Assembly: GCA_003169895.1 (NCBI GenBank)
Contig: PNAE01000003.1
Coordinates: forward strand, 1-64,000
DNA length: 64,000 nucleotides
Direction: 5' to 3'
Origin: Gemmatimonadota bacterium
GTDB lineage: Bacteria > Gemmatimonadota > Gemmatimonadetes > Gemmatimonadales > GWC2-71-9
Below the pieces are notes generated by a model. The model ran no database searches. It saw only the letters and a program-made list of their open reading frames with translations, and had not been told where the DNA came from. How positions within the stretch are numbered: the first letter of the stretch is position 1; each line of letters starts with the position of its first letter. Below, one piece after another: positions 7,069 to 15,579 of this stretch. A program made the translations under genes and the position numbers.

Positions 7069-9815
7069 GCGTCCAGCCGGGCACGTCGTTCTCGGAACGC
7101 CTCTATGCGGCGCTGCTCTGGTGCTACCCCGGAGAGTTTCGCCGCCGCTTTGGCCCTGACATGCGCGAGCTCTTTCGCGATCGACACCACGCCGAACGAA
7201 GTCGCGCCGATGCACGCGGCATCGCCCGGCTCTGGCTCCGCGTCATTCCCGATCTCCTCAGCACCGCCTCACGCGAACGCGTGAGCGCACTGCACGAGTG
7301 GCTCACCGTGCGAACCGTACCCGAGGCGCCGCAAGCCGCGGCGCCCAGCTCCGGAGACTCGATGCTCGAGACCCTGCTGTACGACCTGCGCTACACCGGC
7401 CGAATGCTCCGGAAGAGTCCGACCTTCACCGTCGTCGCGATGCTCGTCATCGCGCTCGGCAGCGGGGCAGTGACGACCATCTTCAGTGCGGCGAGCGGGC
7501 TCCTGCTGCGGCCGATTCCCGGCGTGGTGCAGCCCGACCGGCTCGTCGACATCGGCCGCACCGACCCTCAAGGAGGGCGATCGAACCACTCGCCGTCGTA
7601 TCCATTCTACACGCACGTCCGTGACGAATCGCGGACCTTCAAGGGTGTCGCCGCCTGGACATTCCTCCAGCTCACGGTCAGCACCGGCGCCCAGGGCACG
7701 ACGACGTTCGCCAACCTGGTCTCGGCAAATTATTTCAGCGTGCTGGGCGTGCAGCCGGCGCGGGGCAGGTTCTTTACCGCCGACGAAGACCGGACGCCGG
7801 GTGCCCACGCGGTGATCGTGCTCAGCGACGGGTTCTGGCGTCGCCGCTTCGGCGGAGATCCCGGGATCGTCGGCCGGTCGATCCTGGTCAACAGCACGCC
7901 GTATACGGTGATCGGCGTGGCACCGCCGAAGTTCAGCGGCGTCTTTCCCGTGGTGCAGACCGACGCCTGGGTGCCGCTGATGATGGCGGGGCAACTCGGT
8001 CGTGACCGCGACGCCCTCACCAGTGCCGGGTCGGGATGGCTGACGCTCTTCGGGCGCCTCAACGATGGTGTATCGATCGCGCAGGCGCGCGCCGACCTCG
8101 CGTCGATCACCACCGGTCATCTCGCTGAAGAGCCGCAGGATTTCACGGCCTTTTCCGGGATCGCCATGTCCCGGCTCACGGGTTTTCCAGCCGATGCCAG
8201 CGGCCCCATCTTCGGGTTCGTCGCCCTGCTCCTGGTGATTTCCGCACTCGTGCTGGTGATCGCGAGCGTGAACGTCGCCGGCATGCTGCTGGCCCGCGCC
8301 ACGGCGCGGCGTCGCGAGATGGCGGTGCGTATCGCACTGGGCGCCAGCCGAGGGCGCCTGGTCCGGCAACTGCTGACCGAAAGCATTGTCCTCTTTCTCG
8401 GCGGCGCCATCGGAGGCCTGCTGATCGCGCTCTGGTCGACGAGACTCTTCGGCCGGATCCAATTGCCGGCTGAGGTGCCATTGAGCGCCGACCTCTCCCC
8501 CGATTATCGCGTGCTGGCATTCTCGCTCGGGACGGCACTCCTGACCGGCCTGATCTTCGGACTCGCTCCGGCACTGCAAGCGACGCAGGGCGATCCGAGT
8601 ACCGCCCTGCGCAGTGACACCGCCGGCTCCGGAGCGCGGCGGTCACGGATCAGGAACGGCTTGGTGGTCGGGCAGATGGCGATGTCGCTGCTCCTGCTGA
8701 TGTCCGCCGGGCTTTTCCTGCGGGCCCTCGACCGCGGACAGCGGATCCCGATCGGTTTTGATACGAGTCATGTCGCCACCGCGCCGATCGACGTGAGCAC
8801 GTCGGGATACTCCGACGCTCGCGCGCGCCTCTTCTATGACGCCCTCAAGCGACGACTGCTGACGACGCCCGGGGTGGCCGCAGTTTCATTCAGCCGATGG
8901 GCCCCGCTGACGGGCTCATCCGCCGGGACGAGGATCATCATTAACGGATACGTCCCGCAGCCCAACGAGTCGCAACGCGGCGAGATCGACGTCAATTTCG
9001 GGATCGTGGCGCCAGACTACTTCACCGTGTTGCGCATGCAGCGCCTCCGCGGCCGGGCATTCCTGCCGACCGACGATGCCACCGCACCCCACGTCGCGGT
9101 GGTCAACGAGGCATTCGCGAGGAAGTACTGGCCGGGGTCCGACCCGATCGGACGGGTCGTCCAGTACGACTCCGTTGCGACCACGATCGTGGGTGTCGCG
9201 CGCGACGCCAAGTATTCGTCGCTCAACGAACCCCTGCGCCCCTACATCTACATCCCCATCGCGCAGGACTTTCAGGCGTCAGTATTCCTCTTCGTGCGTA
9301 CAACGGGCGACGCGACGGCGCTCGGACCGATCATTCGCGACGCGATCCGGTCGATCGATCCGTTGCTCCCCGCACCAGCCGTCGTCACCATGGATGCCGC
9401 GACGAGCGTGGTGCTGCTGCCGCAGCGCGTTGCCGCGGCGGTCACCGGCGTGATGGGCGTCCTGGGGCTCATTCTCGCGGTGGTGGGCTTGTATGGCGTG
9501 GTGGCGTACACCGTGAGCCAGCGCACCCGGGAAATCGGCCTGCGCATGGCGCTTGGCGCAGACCGCGGCAATGTGCTCCGGCTGATCCTGCGCGACGGCA
9601 TGAGACTGGTCATCATCGGGGTGGGGATAGGGATGCTGCTGGCGTTCGGCGCCACGCGCGTCATGGCGTCATTCCTGTTCGGCGTGAGCCCGCTCGATCC
9701 GCTGGTGTTCGCGGTGATTCCGCTCGGGCTCGGAGCGGCGGCGCTGGTGGCGAGTTACCTGCCGGCCCGGAAGGCGGCGGCCACCGACCCGCTCGAGGCG
9801 TTGCGCGGGTCGTAG
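7065..9815 (+). CDS. ADOP-type (MacB-like) ABC transporter permease
   Basis: A 916-residue permease starting at GTG within the PadR stop. The first ~90 residues match the soluble prefix of ADOP proteins (YPGEFRRRFGPDMRELFRDRH). Then come two MacB periplasmic core plus FtsX units: LLYDLRYTGRMLRKSPTFT with RREMAVRIALGASRGRLVRQL in the first half, and RTREIGLRMALGADRGNV in the second. It ends with PARKAAATDPLEALR, the signature tail of MacB/FtsX permeases. No ATP-binding gene is adjacent, consistent with an orphan permease. Role unknown; MacB relatives couple ATP hydrolysis to periplasmic work or export. Confidence 0.93.
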   Translation: MSVQPGTSFSERLYAALLWCYPGEFRRRFGPDMRELFRDRHHAERSRADARGIARLWLRVIPDLLSTASRERVSALHEWLTVRTVPEAPQAAAPSSGDSMLETLLYDLRYTGRMLRKSPTFTVVAMLVIALGSGAVTTIFSAASGLLLRPIPGVVQPDRLVDIGRTDPQGGRSNHSPSYPFYTHVRDESRTFKGVAAWTFLQLTVSTGAQGTTTFANLVSANYFSVLGVQPARGRFFTADEDRTPGAHAVIVLSDGFWRRRFGGDPGIVGRSILVNSTPYTVIGVAPPKFSGVFPVVQTDAWVPLMMAGQLGRDRDALTSAGSGWLTLFGRLNDGVSIAQARADLASITTGHLAEEPQDFTAFSGIAMSRLTGFPADASGPIFGFVALLLVISALVLVIASVNVAGMLLARATARRREMAVRIALGASRGRLVRQLLTESIVLFLGGAIGGLLIALWSTRLFGRIQLPAEVPLSADLSPDYRVLAFSLGTALLTGLIFGLAPALQATQGDPSTALRSDTAGSGARRSRIRNGLVVGQMAMSLLLLMSAGLFLRALDRGQRIPIGFDTSHVATAPIDVSTSGYSDARARLFYDALKRRLLTTPGVAAVSFSRWAPLTGSSAGTRIIINGYVPQPNESQRGEIDVNFGIVAPDYFTVLRMQRLRGRAFLPTDDATAPHVAVVNEAFARKYWPGSDPIGRVVQYDSVATTIVGVARDAKYSSLNEPLRPYIYIPIAQDFQASVFLFVRTTGDATALGPIIRDAIRSIDPLLPAPAVVTMDAATSVVLLPQRVAAAVTGVMGVLGLILAVVGLYGVVAYTVSQRTREIGLRMALGADRGNVLRLILRDGMRLVIIGVGIGMLLAFGATRVMASFLFGVSPLDPLVFAVIPLGLGAAALVASYLPARKAAATDPLEALRGS

Positions 9816-9997
9816 TTGCGACGGAGCGCTCGACATAGCGCAGTGAGGCCGGGCGGATGATGCAACAGTGGAACATCCGCCAGCTCGACACTCCCATTGC
9901 GTGATCCAGCTTGCGACATTCCCGTCATATGGGAATCCCATAGGACGGCAACATGGCGGAGAAGTCGGACGTAAAGCAGCTGACTGTCGCGATCGAG

Positions 9998-10023
9998 CTG
10001 TTGCGGTCTAATTCCTGGTTAGG
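9998..10023 (+). repeat. Dispersed 26-bp repeat, copy 1
   Basis: Begins CTGTTGCGGTC and ends TTCCTGGTTAGG. It recurs at 14110-14135 with two mismatches, and similarity extends weakly upstream. Both copies end in GTTAGG-Y, the GTTRRRY core of integron recombination sites, although no attC fold surrounds this copy. The rest of 9816-10187 holds no supported gene. Confidence 0.55.
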
Positions 10024-10187
10024 CAGAACGGAGGTCATCCTGGGTGTCGCGCCGCTTTTCCCACGTCGCCAACAGGTCCCTCGGTTGACCGCCGGTGCTT
10101 CCTTCGCGCTGGATCCCCATTTGTCGGTGCCCTGTGATGCCTAACGTGAGCCGCAAGAAACAAGAAGAACGGAAAGAAAGAAGCATC

Positions 10188-10326
10188 ATGAGGAAGAGCG
10201 GGTCCCAGAAAGGAAAGTCTCCATCTCGGATGATAGACGAGAGGATCAAGGAGCTGGGCGACTGGCGGGGCAAGATGCTCTCCTAGCTCCGCACATTGAT
10301 CAAGCAAGCCGACCCCGAGGTGGTTC
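10188..10326 (+). pseudogene. DUF1801-family protein, truncated and interrupted
   Basis: From the ATG at 10188 the frame reads SPSRMIDERIKELGDWRGKMLS, then a TAG stop at 10284-10286, then LRTLIKQADPEVV in the same frame before similarity ends. This matches the N-terminal part of DUF1801 proteins (IDxRIxELGDWRGxxLxxxRxLIKxADPxVVEEWKW). The stop and the missing C-terminal two thirds show a broken gene. It abuts the 3' end of the convergent gene at 10336. Confidence 0.75.
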
Positions 10327-10335
10327 TGATTGGGC

Positions 10336-10809
10336 TTACAGGCGCGCCAGAGCCTTTTTCGCGATCGCCTTGAGTTCCTCGACGGCCCTGGGCCCCTTCG
10401 GCATGGTCACCCTCAGGATCAGGGTTCCCTTTTTGGCGTACAAATCTGCGGAGCCTTCGAAGTCAGGGTTGACGAACGCATCCTTCCCGAGCTCGGGCAG
10501 CGACACCGGGGCCTTGCCGCCATTCCTGCTTTTCCAGTACGTGAGTTCCCCATCGTGCAACCTGACGCTGATCCACGCGGGCCCCGTCGCCGGAGCGTAT
10601 TCGCACGAGATATCACCCGCCTTGATATCGCCGGGTTTCGGATTTCCTTTGAGCGGGCCGACAATCTGTTTCAGTTCGGCCACCGTAATGAGCTGGCAGG
10701 GGTCCGGAATGGCGGGGACAGCGGCCCTGGCGACCAGCGGTGCGCCAGCGGAGAGCGTCGCGACGACGCCGCACACCAGCAGCGATGAAAACCCGTTTGA
10801 CGCTTTCAT
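10336..10809 (-). CDS. Secreted hypothetical protein
   Basis: A 157-residue protein with a signal peptide (VCGVVATLSAGAPLVARA) ending near AVPAIPDPC. The mature part has cysteines at PCQLIT and ISCEYAP that could form one disulfide, and alternates hydrophobic and charged residues as in a small alpha/beta fold. It loosely resembles exported proteins with a CQLIT-type start (DUF3558-like), but I cannot assign it. The ATG at 10809 is preferred to 10869 because it starts the signal peptide. No operon partners. Confidence 0.72.
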   Translation of the reverse strand: MKASNGFSSLLVCGVVATLSAGAPLVARAAVPAIPDPCQLITVAELKQIVGPLKGNPKPGDIKAGDISCEYAPATGPAWISVRLHDGELTYWKSRNGGKAPVSLPELGKDAFVNPDFEGSADLYAKKGTLILRVTMPKGPRAVEELKAIAKKALARL

Positions 10810-11107
10810 ATGTTTCCGTTCAAGAAGGTTTACGTCCCCGGTCAGTGTTGACACGACCGGGAGTGGCAAGGCTGCAGCGTGTCGCGATGGTGAGGCATGG
10901 GCAAACTGAGGGATGGGAATCTCAAGCTTCGTCCCTGATCATAGGGGGCACACCAGCGGCAGTCAAGGAAACCAGGGAGACGGCGCTCATTCCGCGCCGG
11001 CGTTTGCGAGGGGCAGCGGGATCTTCACCATGTGACAACCGTGCGCGTGCATTGCCAATCCTCTGCCGCATTCGCACCTTCCCGGCCACACTCACCGGAG
11101 CACATCC

Positions 11108-11467
11108 ATGATGACCACCATTCTCCGCATCGCGTTAGCCGCCGGAGCGACCATTTCGCTTTCGGGAATTCCCATCTATCCCGGTGCTACACTCGATGCG
11201 GAGCGGATGAAAGACGTGGCCACTCAGAAACTGAACCACTCGGCCGCGGTGTACTACACGTCGGATTCGTTCGAGAAGGTTGTCGCGTTTTACAAGAGTC
11301 AGAAGGGCGCAACACTGCAGCCAACCTTTGGCAGAGAGAACAGCAAGAATAGCAAGATCGCCACGGTGTTCATCGACGACGGGATGGTGGGGATCAAGTG
11401 GCCGGTGAATGTACGTAACAAGGACGGAAAATACGTCGCCGCGACGGGGATTTCGATCGAGAAATAG
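11108..11467 (+). CDS. Small secreted hypothetical protein
   Basis: A 119-residue protein with a signal peptide (ILRIALAAGATISLSG). The mature part begins IPIYPGATLDAERM and contains VYYTSDSFEKVVAFYKSQ, a pattern seen in small secreted proteins of unknown function where a YPGA motif precedes an alpha/beta fold. No catalytic residues are evident. It stands alone, with a clear ATG after an A-rich leader. The next 390 bp hold only a hairpin and the first decayed tRNA/element end. Confidence 0.7.
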   Translation: MMTTILRIALAAGATISLSGIPIYPGATLDAERMKDVATQKLNHSAAVYYTSDSFEKVVAFYKSQKGATLQPTFGRENSKNSKIATVFIDDGMVGIKWPVNVRNKDGKYVAATGISIEK

Positions 11468-11559
11468 CGGCTTCTTTCGGGAAGCCTGCGCGGACACCAA
11501 CATGTGTCTTCTGGAACCAATATTTCGCGCCATTGGACGCGGGGATGACGAACAGAACG

Positions 11560-11587
11560 CCCCGCAACGGCCGAAGTCGTTGCGGGG
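11560..11587. terminator. Perfect hairpin beside tRNA-Arg scar A
   Basis: CCCCGCAACG and CGTTGCGGGG form a perfect 10-bp stem 17 bp before the tRNA-Arg 3'-end fragment. Intact tRNA-Arg at 51.4 kb and the scar at 34.3 kb have a hairpin in the same relative position, so this is probably a tRNA transcription terminator read on the minus strand. Confidence 0.65.
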
Positions 11588-11604
11588 AGTTCGGTTAGCG
11601 CCAT

Positions 11605-11811
11605 GGGCCCGACAGGAGTCGAGCCGAAGGCGAGCGAGGCCACGAAGTGGCCGCAGCTCCACCTGCGACCTCTTGCGTCGGAGCCCGCCAGAAGGAATGT
11701 CCAATCACGCCAAGATGCCGTGGTTTCTGAGGAAAGTCCGCCCGTCTGCCGGGATGGATTTCCTCACTTTGGCCGGAAATCGTACCTGATTGGACACCGG
11801 AACGAACACCC
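11605..11811 (-). repeat. tRNA-Arg 3' fragment plus element left end, scar A
   Basis: Bases 11605-11622 match the 3' end of tRNA-Arg(CCG). A 38-bp insertion (11623-11660, containing a perfect GGCCAC-GAA-GTGGCC hairpin) follows, then ACCTGCGACCTCTTGCG resumes the tRNA sequence. About 130 bp of element-end sequence follows (landmarks CCAATCACGCC, AGTCCGCCCG, TGCCGGGATGG, CGTACCTGATTGGACACC). It closes with degenerate GGACACCC boxes at 11792 and 11804. Scar B and the island left end share this sequence. Confidence 0.85.
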
Positions 11812-11859
11812 AATGTCGATGTTGAGGTGGCAAAGGGGAACGAGTCGTGCCGTCCGTCG

Positions 11860-13440
11860 CTACCGACTCAGCATCCAACTGGTGATTGGCGCCGTGGTAT
11901 TGTCGGAATAGGTGATCGTGCCGGTACCCGATTGATCGAGAGCGATGGTGGCGACGGTGGCGCCGGTGCTGATCCGCTTGAGGGTCCCTACGAGGTTGCG
12001 CACGCTGTTGTCGGCGACGGCGATGGCGAACACTTGATCGTGGGCGGTGTCGGTCACATTCCAGCCAGTCGGCGTGGGCGGAAAGAGGGTGAAACTCGCC
12101 GCACCACCGGCATCGGCCGTAGTTCCATACGTCGATCCCCCATTCACCACCATCGATGTTGCGGTCGGCTGGGTGAGCGTCAGCGCGCCCAGGGCGCCCG
12201 ACGTAAGCAGCGACGTGCCGCTCAGCGTGAGCGTTCCGGCAGCGGTGCTGTCGAGTGCCAGCGTCGTCACGGATCCGAACGCGGCCGACTGGCCGGCAAA
12301 GTCCTGCGCGATGCCGCCCTGACAGATCCCGATGTTGTGTCCCCCGGCCGCGAGATTGCAATTGAGGCCGAGCCGCACGCTGGGCGCGCCGACGAGCGAC
12401 GTGTAGGTGCCGAGACCGTTCACAGTGCCGGTGAGCCGGTTGCCAGTGCCGGAGAGCGCGATGCTGTTCGCCGACTCGTCGAACGCGATGCTGCCGAGCG
12501 CGGTGCCGGTGGGACCGGTGTACAGCGCGTTGGCAATGATATGATAGTCGCCGAGGTTGTTGTCGGCAGTGAAGGTGGTGACGGTCTCCGTCATATAGTT
12601 GCGGGTACAGGCGGCGTCGAAGTAGAAGCCGATCTGGAACGGGATCACTGTCGTGGCGGTGAGCAGCACGAGCCCACCCCCGCCTGGCAGCGCCACGCAG
12701 CCGCCGATGGTGCCGTGGGCAACCAGCGCAACCAGGGTATAGAGCTGGCTCTGCAGGACGGTCGACGCGAGCGCGATGGCCAGCCCCTGTTGCGCAAGTA
12801 CCCGCTGATCGACGAGCGCCGGATCGCTGGTGACCGTAATGACTGTGGCGGCCGACGTCACCCCTTCGCTGCTCGCGGTGATCGACGACGTGCCGACGCC
12901 AACGGCAGTCACCAGCCCGGCGCTCGAGAGCGTGGCAACGGCCGTTTGCGTCGATGACCAGATTACCGACCGGCCAGCCAGCGGGTTCCCCTGAGCGTCC
13001 TTCGGTTGCGCGGAATACTGTGCGGTGTCGCCGATCAGGAAGGCAACCTTCGGGGCGGTGATGGCGATCGACGCCACGGCGACCGGAATGACCGTGATGG
13101 CGGCGGACCCGGCGATCCCTTCGCTGGTCGCGGTGATCGTCGCGGGCCCGGGAGCAATAGCCGTCACCAGGCCGGTGCCACTCACCGTCGCGACGGAGGC
13201 AGCACTCGTGGTCCAGGTCACGGTGCGCCCGGTCAGCGCAGTGCCGGACGCATCGCGCGGCGTGGCAGCAAGTTGTGCGGTGGCGCCCACGGTCATCGGC
13301 GATGTGCTGCCACTGACGGAGACCGACGCGACGGCGGCCGGCGGCGGCGGGGTAACGGTGTTGCTGGCGGGGCTGCTGCACGCCGCGAGCAGGAGCAGAC
13401 CGGCTAGCGCGGTCCGGGCTGGATGGGCGTGCATTCTCAT
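11860..13440 (-). CDS. Ig-like (BIG2) repeat lipoprotein
   Basis: A 526-residue exported lipoprotein: signal with lipobox LLAACSS, a proline linker, then two BIG2 domains of about 85 residues. Each has the pattern VGATAQLAATPRDASGTALTG / VTWTTSAASVATVSGTGLVTA / GPATITATSEGIAGSAAITV. A long serine- and threonine-rich beta region follows, without catalytic motif. BIG2 domains occur in surface adhesion proteins, and Gemmatimonadota carry many such lipoproteins. It lies between two decayed element ends and may be cargo of the older insertion. Length and start are well supported by the signal. Confidence 0.85.
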   Translation of the reverse strand: MRMHAHPARTALAGLLLLAACSSPASNTVTPPPPAAVASVSVSGSTSPMTVGATAQLAATPRDASGTALTGRTVTWTTSAASVATVSGTGLVTAIAPGPATITATSEGIAGSAAITVIPVAVASIAITAPKVAFLIGDTAQYSAQPKDAQGNPLAGRSVIWSSTQTAVATLSSAGLVTAVGVGTSSITASSEGVTSAATVITVTSDPALVDQRVLAQQGLAIALASTVLQSQLYTLVALVAHGTIGGCVALPGGGGLVLLTATTVIPFQIGFYFDAACTRNYMTETVTTFTADNNLGDYHIIANALYTGPTGTALGSIAFDESANSIALSGTGNRLTGTVNGLGTYTSLVGAPSVRLGLNCNLAAGGHNIGICQGGIAQDFAGQSAAFGSVTTLALDSTAAGTLTLSGTSLLTSGALGALTLTQPTATSMVVNGGSTYGTTADAGGAASFTLFPPTPTGWNVTDTAHDQVFAIAVADNSVRNLVGTLKRISTGATVATIALDQSGTGTITYSDNTTAPITSWMLSR

Positions 13441-13585
13441 GAGAATCGATTGCTTTCCGGAAGAATGTCACCAGTGAAGCGAGGGTGTAGTGTAACCCGG
13501 GTCATCCGGCTCTGCATGCGCGGGTTCGCCGATCGGGCTCCGTGGAGGCATTGAGGGATGCGGGGGCAGCTTCGCCTGTGATTGC

Positions 13586-13614
13586 GCCGGAGCCGTCCGT
13601 CGGGCTCCGGCTTT
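13586..13614. terminator. Hairpin upstream of scar B
   Basis: GCCGGAGCC and GGCTCCGGC form a perfect 9-bp stem with an 8-base loop, followed by TTT. It lies 240 bp before the second tRNA-Arg fragment; the bases between (13615-13854) show no supported gene. Confidence 0.5.
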
Positions 13615-13854
13615 GATGGTGAATAAGGTGCTAACTGAACCTGCAGGTCGCTGCTCCGCTTTCGTTGCCACGACGGCGTTTCTGAACGCCTGTCGTTGGG
13701 GACCTCAACATGTGGCGTCGAGTCCCTAGGGATTTCCCTGGTTCCTCCCGGATGATCTCCTGCGCATCTTGTCGAAGCTCGGGGCTGTGCTCGTCGACTA
13801 ACGACGGGGTGAGACAACAATTGATCACCAATGGGGCAGGCGCGATCCATGTGA

Positions 13855-14089
13855 GCGACCTCTTACGCCGGAGCCTGCCCGAAGGAAAGTCCAATCACGC
13901 CAAGATGCCGTGATTCTTGAGAAAAGTCCGCCCGTCTGCCGGGATGGTTTCCCTCACTTTGGCCAGAAATCGTACCTGATTGGACACCCAACGGACACCT
14001 CGGTAGCGATGGTTGGTTGGCAAGAGGTTCGGGTGACTCTGGGGTTTTCGCGTCAGGACGGAATTGAATGGACACCCTAACGGACACCC
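13855..14089 (-). repeat. tRNA-Arg fragment plus element left end, scar B
   Basis: Begins with GCGACCTCTTACGCCGGAG, an internal piece of tRNA-Arg with one change, then the same element-end sequence as scar A at high identity (CCAATCACGCCAAGATGCCG, AGTCCGCCCGTCTGCCGGG, CGTACCTGATTGGACACCC). Paired boxes lie at 13982/13993 and a second pair at 14070/14082. The outermost tRNA bases are missing. Confidence 0.85.
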
Positions 14090-14109
14090 TGGGTACTATC
14101 GCGAGTGAC

Positions 14110-14135
14110 CTGTTGCGGTCCAATTCCTAGTTAGG
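14110..14135 (+). repeat. Dispersed 26-bp repeat, copy 2
   Basis: Two mismatches from the copy at 9998-10023; ends TAGTTAGG followed by T, again a GTTRRRY core. It follows the second box pair of scar B by 20 bp. Confidence 0.55.
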
Positions 14136-14272
14136 TGGCGTCCTCCATTCTGGCACGGCCTGGCGAGTCTAGAACTTGAATCGCGTTGTCATCGTAGCGT
14201 AATGGCAACGCAAGCACGCCGCCATCCGCAGCCCATAGCTTGGATGAACGTCACCGAGCATGGAGGCCACGA

Positions 14273-14520
14273 ATGGACGGCTATAACTTCACGGACCGAA
14301 CCCGCCGGGCACTGCACGCTGCCGGCGACGAAGCGGCGGCGCTCCAGCACGAGTACATCGGCACTGAGCACATTCTCCTTGGCCTCCTCCGCGATTCGGA
14401 CAGTGTCGCACTGGCAGTCCTGACGAATCTGCACAGCGACATCGCTGGAATCCGAGCGGAGATCAAAGCGGTCGTCAAGCCGGGGCGCTCGTCATCGCAG
14501 TCTCAGCGTTTGTTGCGGTC
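14273..14520 (+). pseudogene. ClpC-like N-terminal domain fragment
   Basis: From the ATG at 14273 about 73 residues match one repeat of the Clp N domain: YNFTDRTRRALHAAGDEAA, HEYIGTEHILLGLLRD, then VAVLTNLHSDIAGIRAEI. In ClpC this domain binds adaptors and substrates, but here both AAA modules are missing. The frame runs on to 14869 as low-likelihood sequence overlapping a better gene in another frame. It is either a decayed fragment or a stand-alone ClpN adaptor-like peptide; decay seems more likely. Confidence 0.6.
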
Positions 14521-14558
14521 GCACGCTGCATCGGAATACCTCGTACCCTGGAGCCTCT

Positions 14559-15095
14559 ATGAAGCGAGTCGCGGCACGGCTGATCGTTCTGGCAGGCATC
14601 GGGGCGGTCTTCGTTGCCTCGGTCGGTCACGCTCAATCGACTCCGCCGAAGAGGATTCTGATTGCCACGCGTCAGCAAAGCGTCCCCGAGGATCGTGCCA
14701 CGCTCGCAAAGATAGCGGCGGAATATCCGTGCCTTGGGTCGCTTCCGGCGTCGTGGACGATTTCCGATACGACCTTGCGAACTGGAGCTCGGTGCAGTCT
14801 CGTGGTCGCCGCGGCGGCTGCGATTCGCCAGGGAATCGCAACAGGGGATCTACCGCCAGTGGACCTTGAGCACGTCGCGTGCGTTCGGGTGTCCTCCTTT
14901 GTATTCCGAAACATGAAGACCGGGAAGATCGACGATCCGTATTGGTCCGTTGAGTTCTATGGGGAGAAGGAACCGTGGGCTCGCGCCATCGTCCATCGGG
15001 TCGGCGGCAAGATCGACGCAATTCCGTACTATGACGAATTCTTGTTTGGCGCCGCCAAGATGTGCGGGCTGAGCAACCGCAGGAGGATCGAATGA
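14559..15095 (+). CDS. Secreted hypothetical protein
   Basis: A 178-residue protein with a signal peptide (RLIVLAGIGAVFVASVGHAQS). The mature region contains a cysteine at YPCLG and the stretch KIDDPYWSVEFYGEKEPWARAIVHRVGGKID, with no recognised catalytic motif. Its stop overlaps the ATG of the following membrane protein (ATGA), so the pair is translationally coupled. Function unknown. Confidence 0.72.
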   Translation: MKRVAARLIVLAGIGAVFVASVGHAQSTPPKRILIATRQQSVPEDRATLAKIAAEYPCLGSLPASWTISDTTLRTGARCSLVVAAAAAIRQGIATGDLPPVDLEHVACVRVSSFVFRNMKTGKIDDPYWSVEFYGEKEPWARAIVHRVGGKIDAIPYYDEFLFGAAKMCGLSNRRRIE

Positions 15096-15409
15096 CGCGA
15101 TTCCGCCCCGAGCCCGACGAATCACCGACTCTGATTCCTCCGCCCCGGTTGCCGCCCACGGCTGTGGGCCTTGCCACGTTGCCACTTGGCATTCCGCCGG
15201 GCGGCAGCCCGCAGTCGCAGCCGGCTCGCCCGGGCACTCGAATTGTATTTGCCGTTGTTGGCACCGGATTGGTCGTCGGTGGAATCGCCCTGAGCGAACT
15301 TTCTCTGTTTCTCATCCCGGCGAGCCTTCTGGCATGGTGGCTTGGGGCGGAAATGCTCGTGGCCGGAGTCGTTGGCAGACGCGGGCGCAGTTTGGCTCGC
15401 CTAGGGTAA
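15092..15409 (+). CDS. Small membrane protein, hypothetical
   Basis: A 105-residue protein: a proline-rich N-terminal segment of about 45 residues, then two predicted transmembrane helices (IVFAVVGTGLVVGGIALSEL and LFLIPASLLAWWLGAEMLVA) joined by a very short turn. It ends with a basic tail RRGRSLARLG. Start overlaps the upstream stop. Function unknown; an isolated attC site begins 33 bp after its stop, so this pair could be an old gene cassette. Confidence 0.68.
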   Translation: MTRFRPEPDESPTLIPPPRLPPTAVGLATLPLGIPPGGSPQSQPARPGTRIVFAVVGTGLVVGGIALSELSLFLIPASLLAWWLGAEMLVAGVVGRRGRSLARLG

Positions 15410-15441
15410 GCGAACTTCGGAAATGGATCTATCCGTGAGTC

Positions 15442-15532
15442 GCCTGACACGCGTTTGCTGCGGACGGCCGCGCAGCAATGAAGTACCTTCGGTACGATGC
15501 GCGGCCGCTGCAGAAGCGCAGCGCCGTTAGGC
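15442..15532 (+). other. Integron attC-like site, isolated
   Basis: R'' box GCCTGAC at 15442-15448, R' core GTTAGGC at 15526-15532. The inner arms GCTGCGGACGGCCGCGCA and TGCGCGGCCGCTGCAG are inverted, with one extra base breaking the pairing as in the extrahelical bases of attC folds. A small loop stem (TACCTTCGGTA) caps it. It closely matches the site at 39.1 kb. No integron integrase is nearby. Confidence 0.75.
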
Positions 15533-15579
15533 CGCAGAAAAAACACTCTCCATCACCACCAGCAGACCTCGGAGGTTCT

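Noticed and set aside
7269-8579. Minus-strand open frame of 436 codons inside the ADOP permease
   Set aside because: GC-rich antisense shadow; the plus frame has all MacB/FtsX motifs.
11705-13471. Minus-strand open frame of 588 codons overlapping the BIG2 gene
   Set aside because: Arginine/histidine-rich alternate frame; the 526-residue frame has a lipobox and BIG2 repeats.
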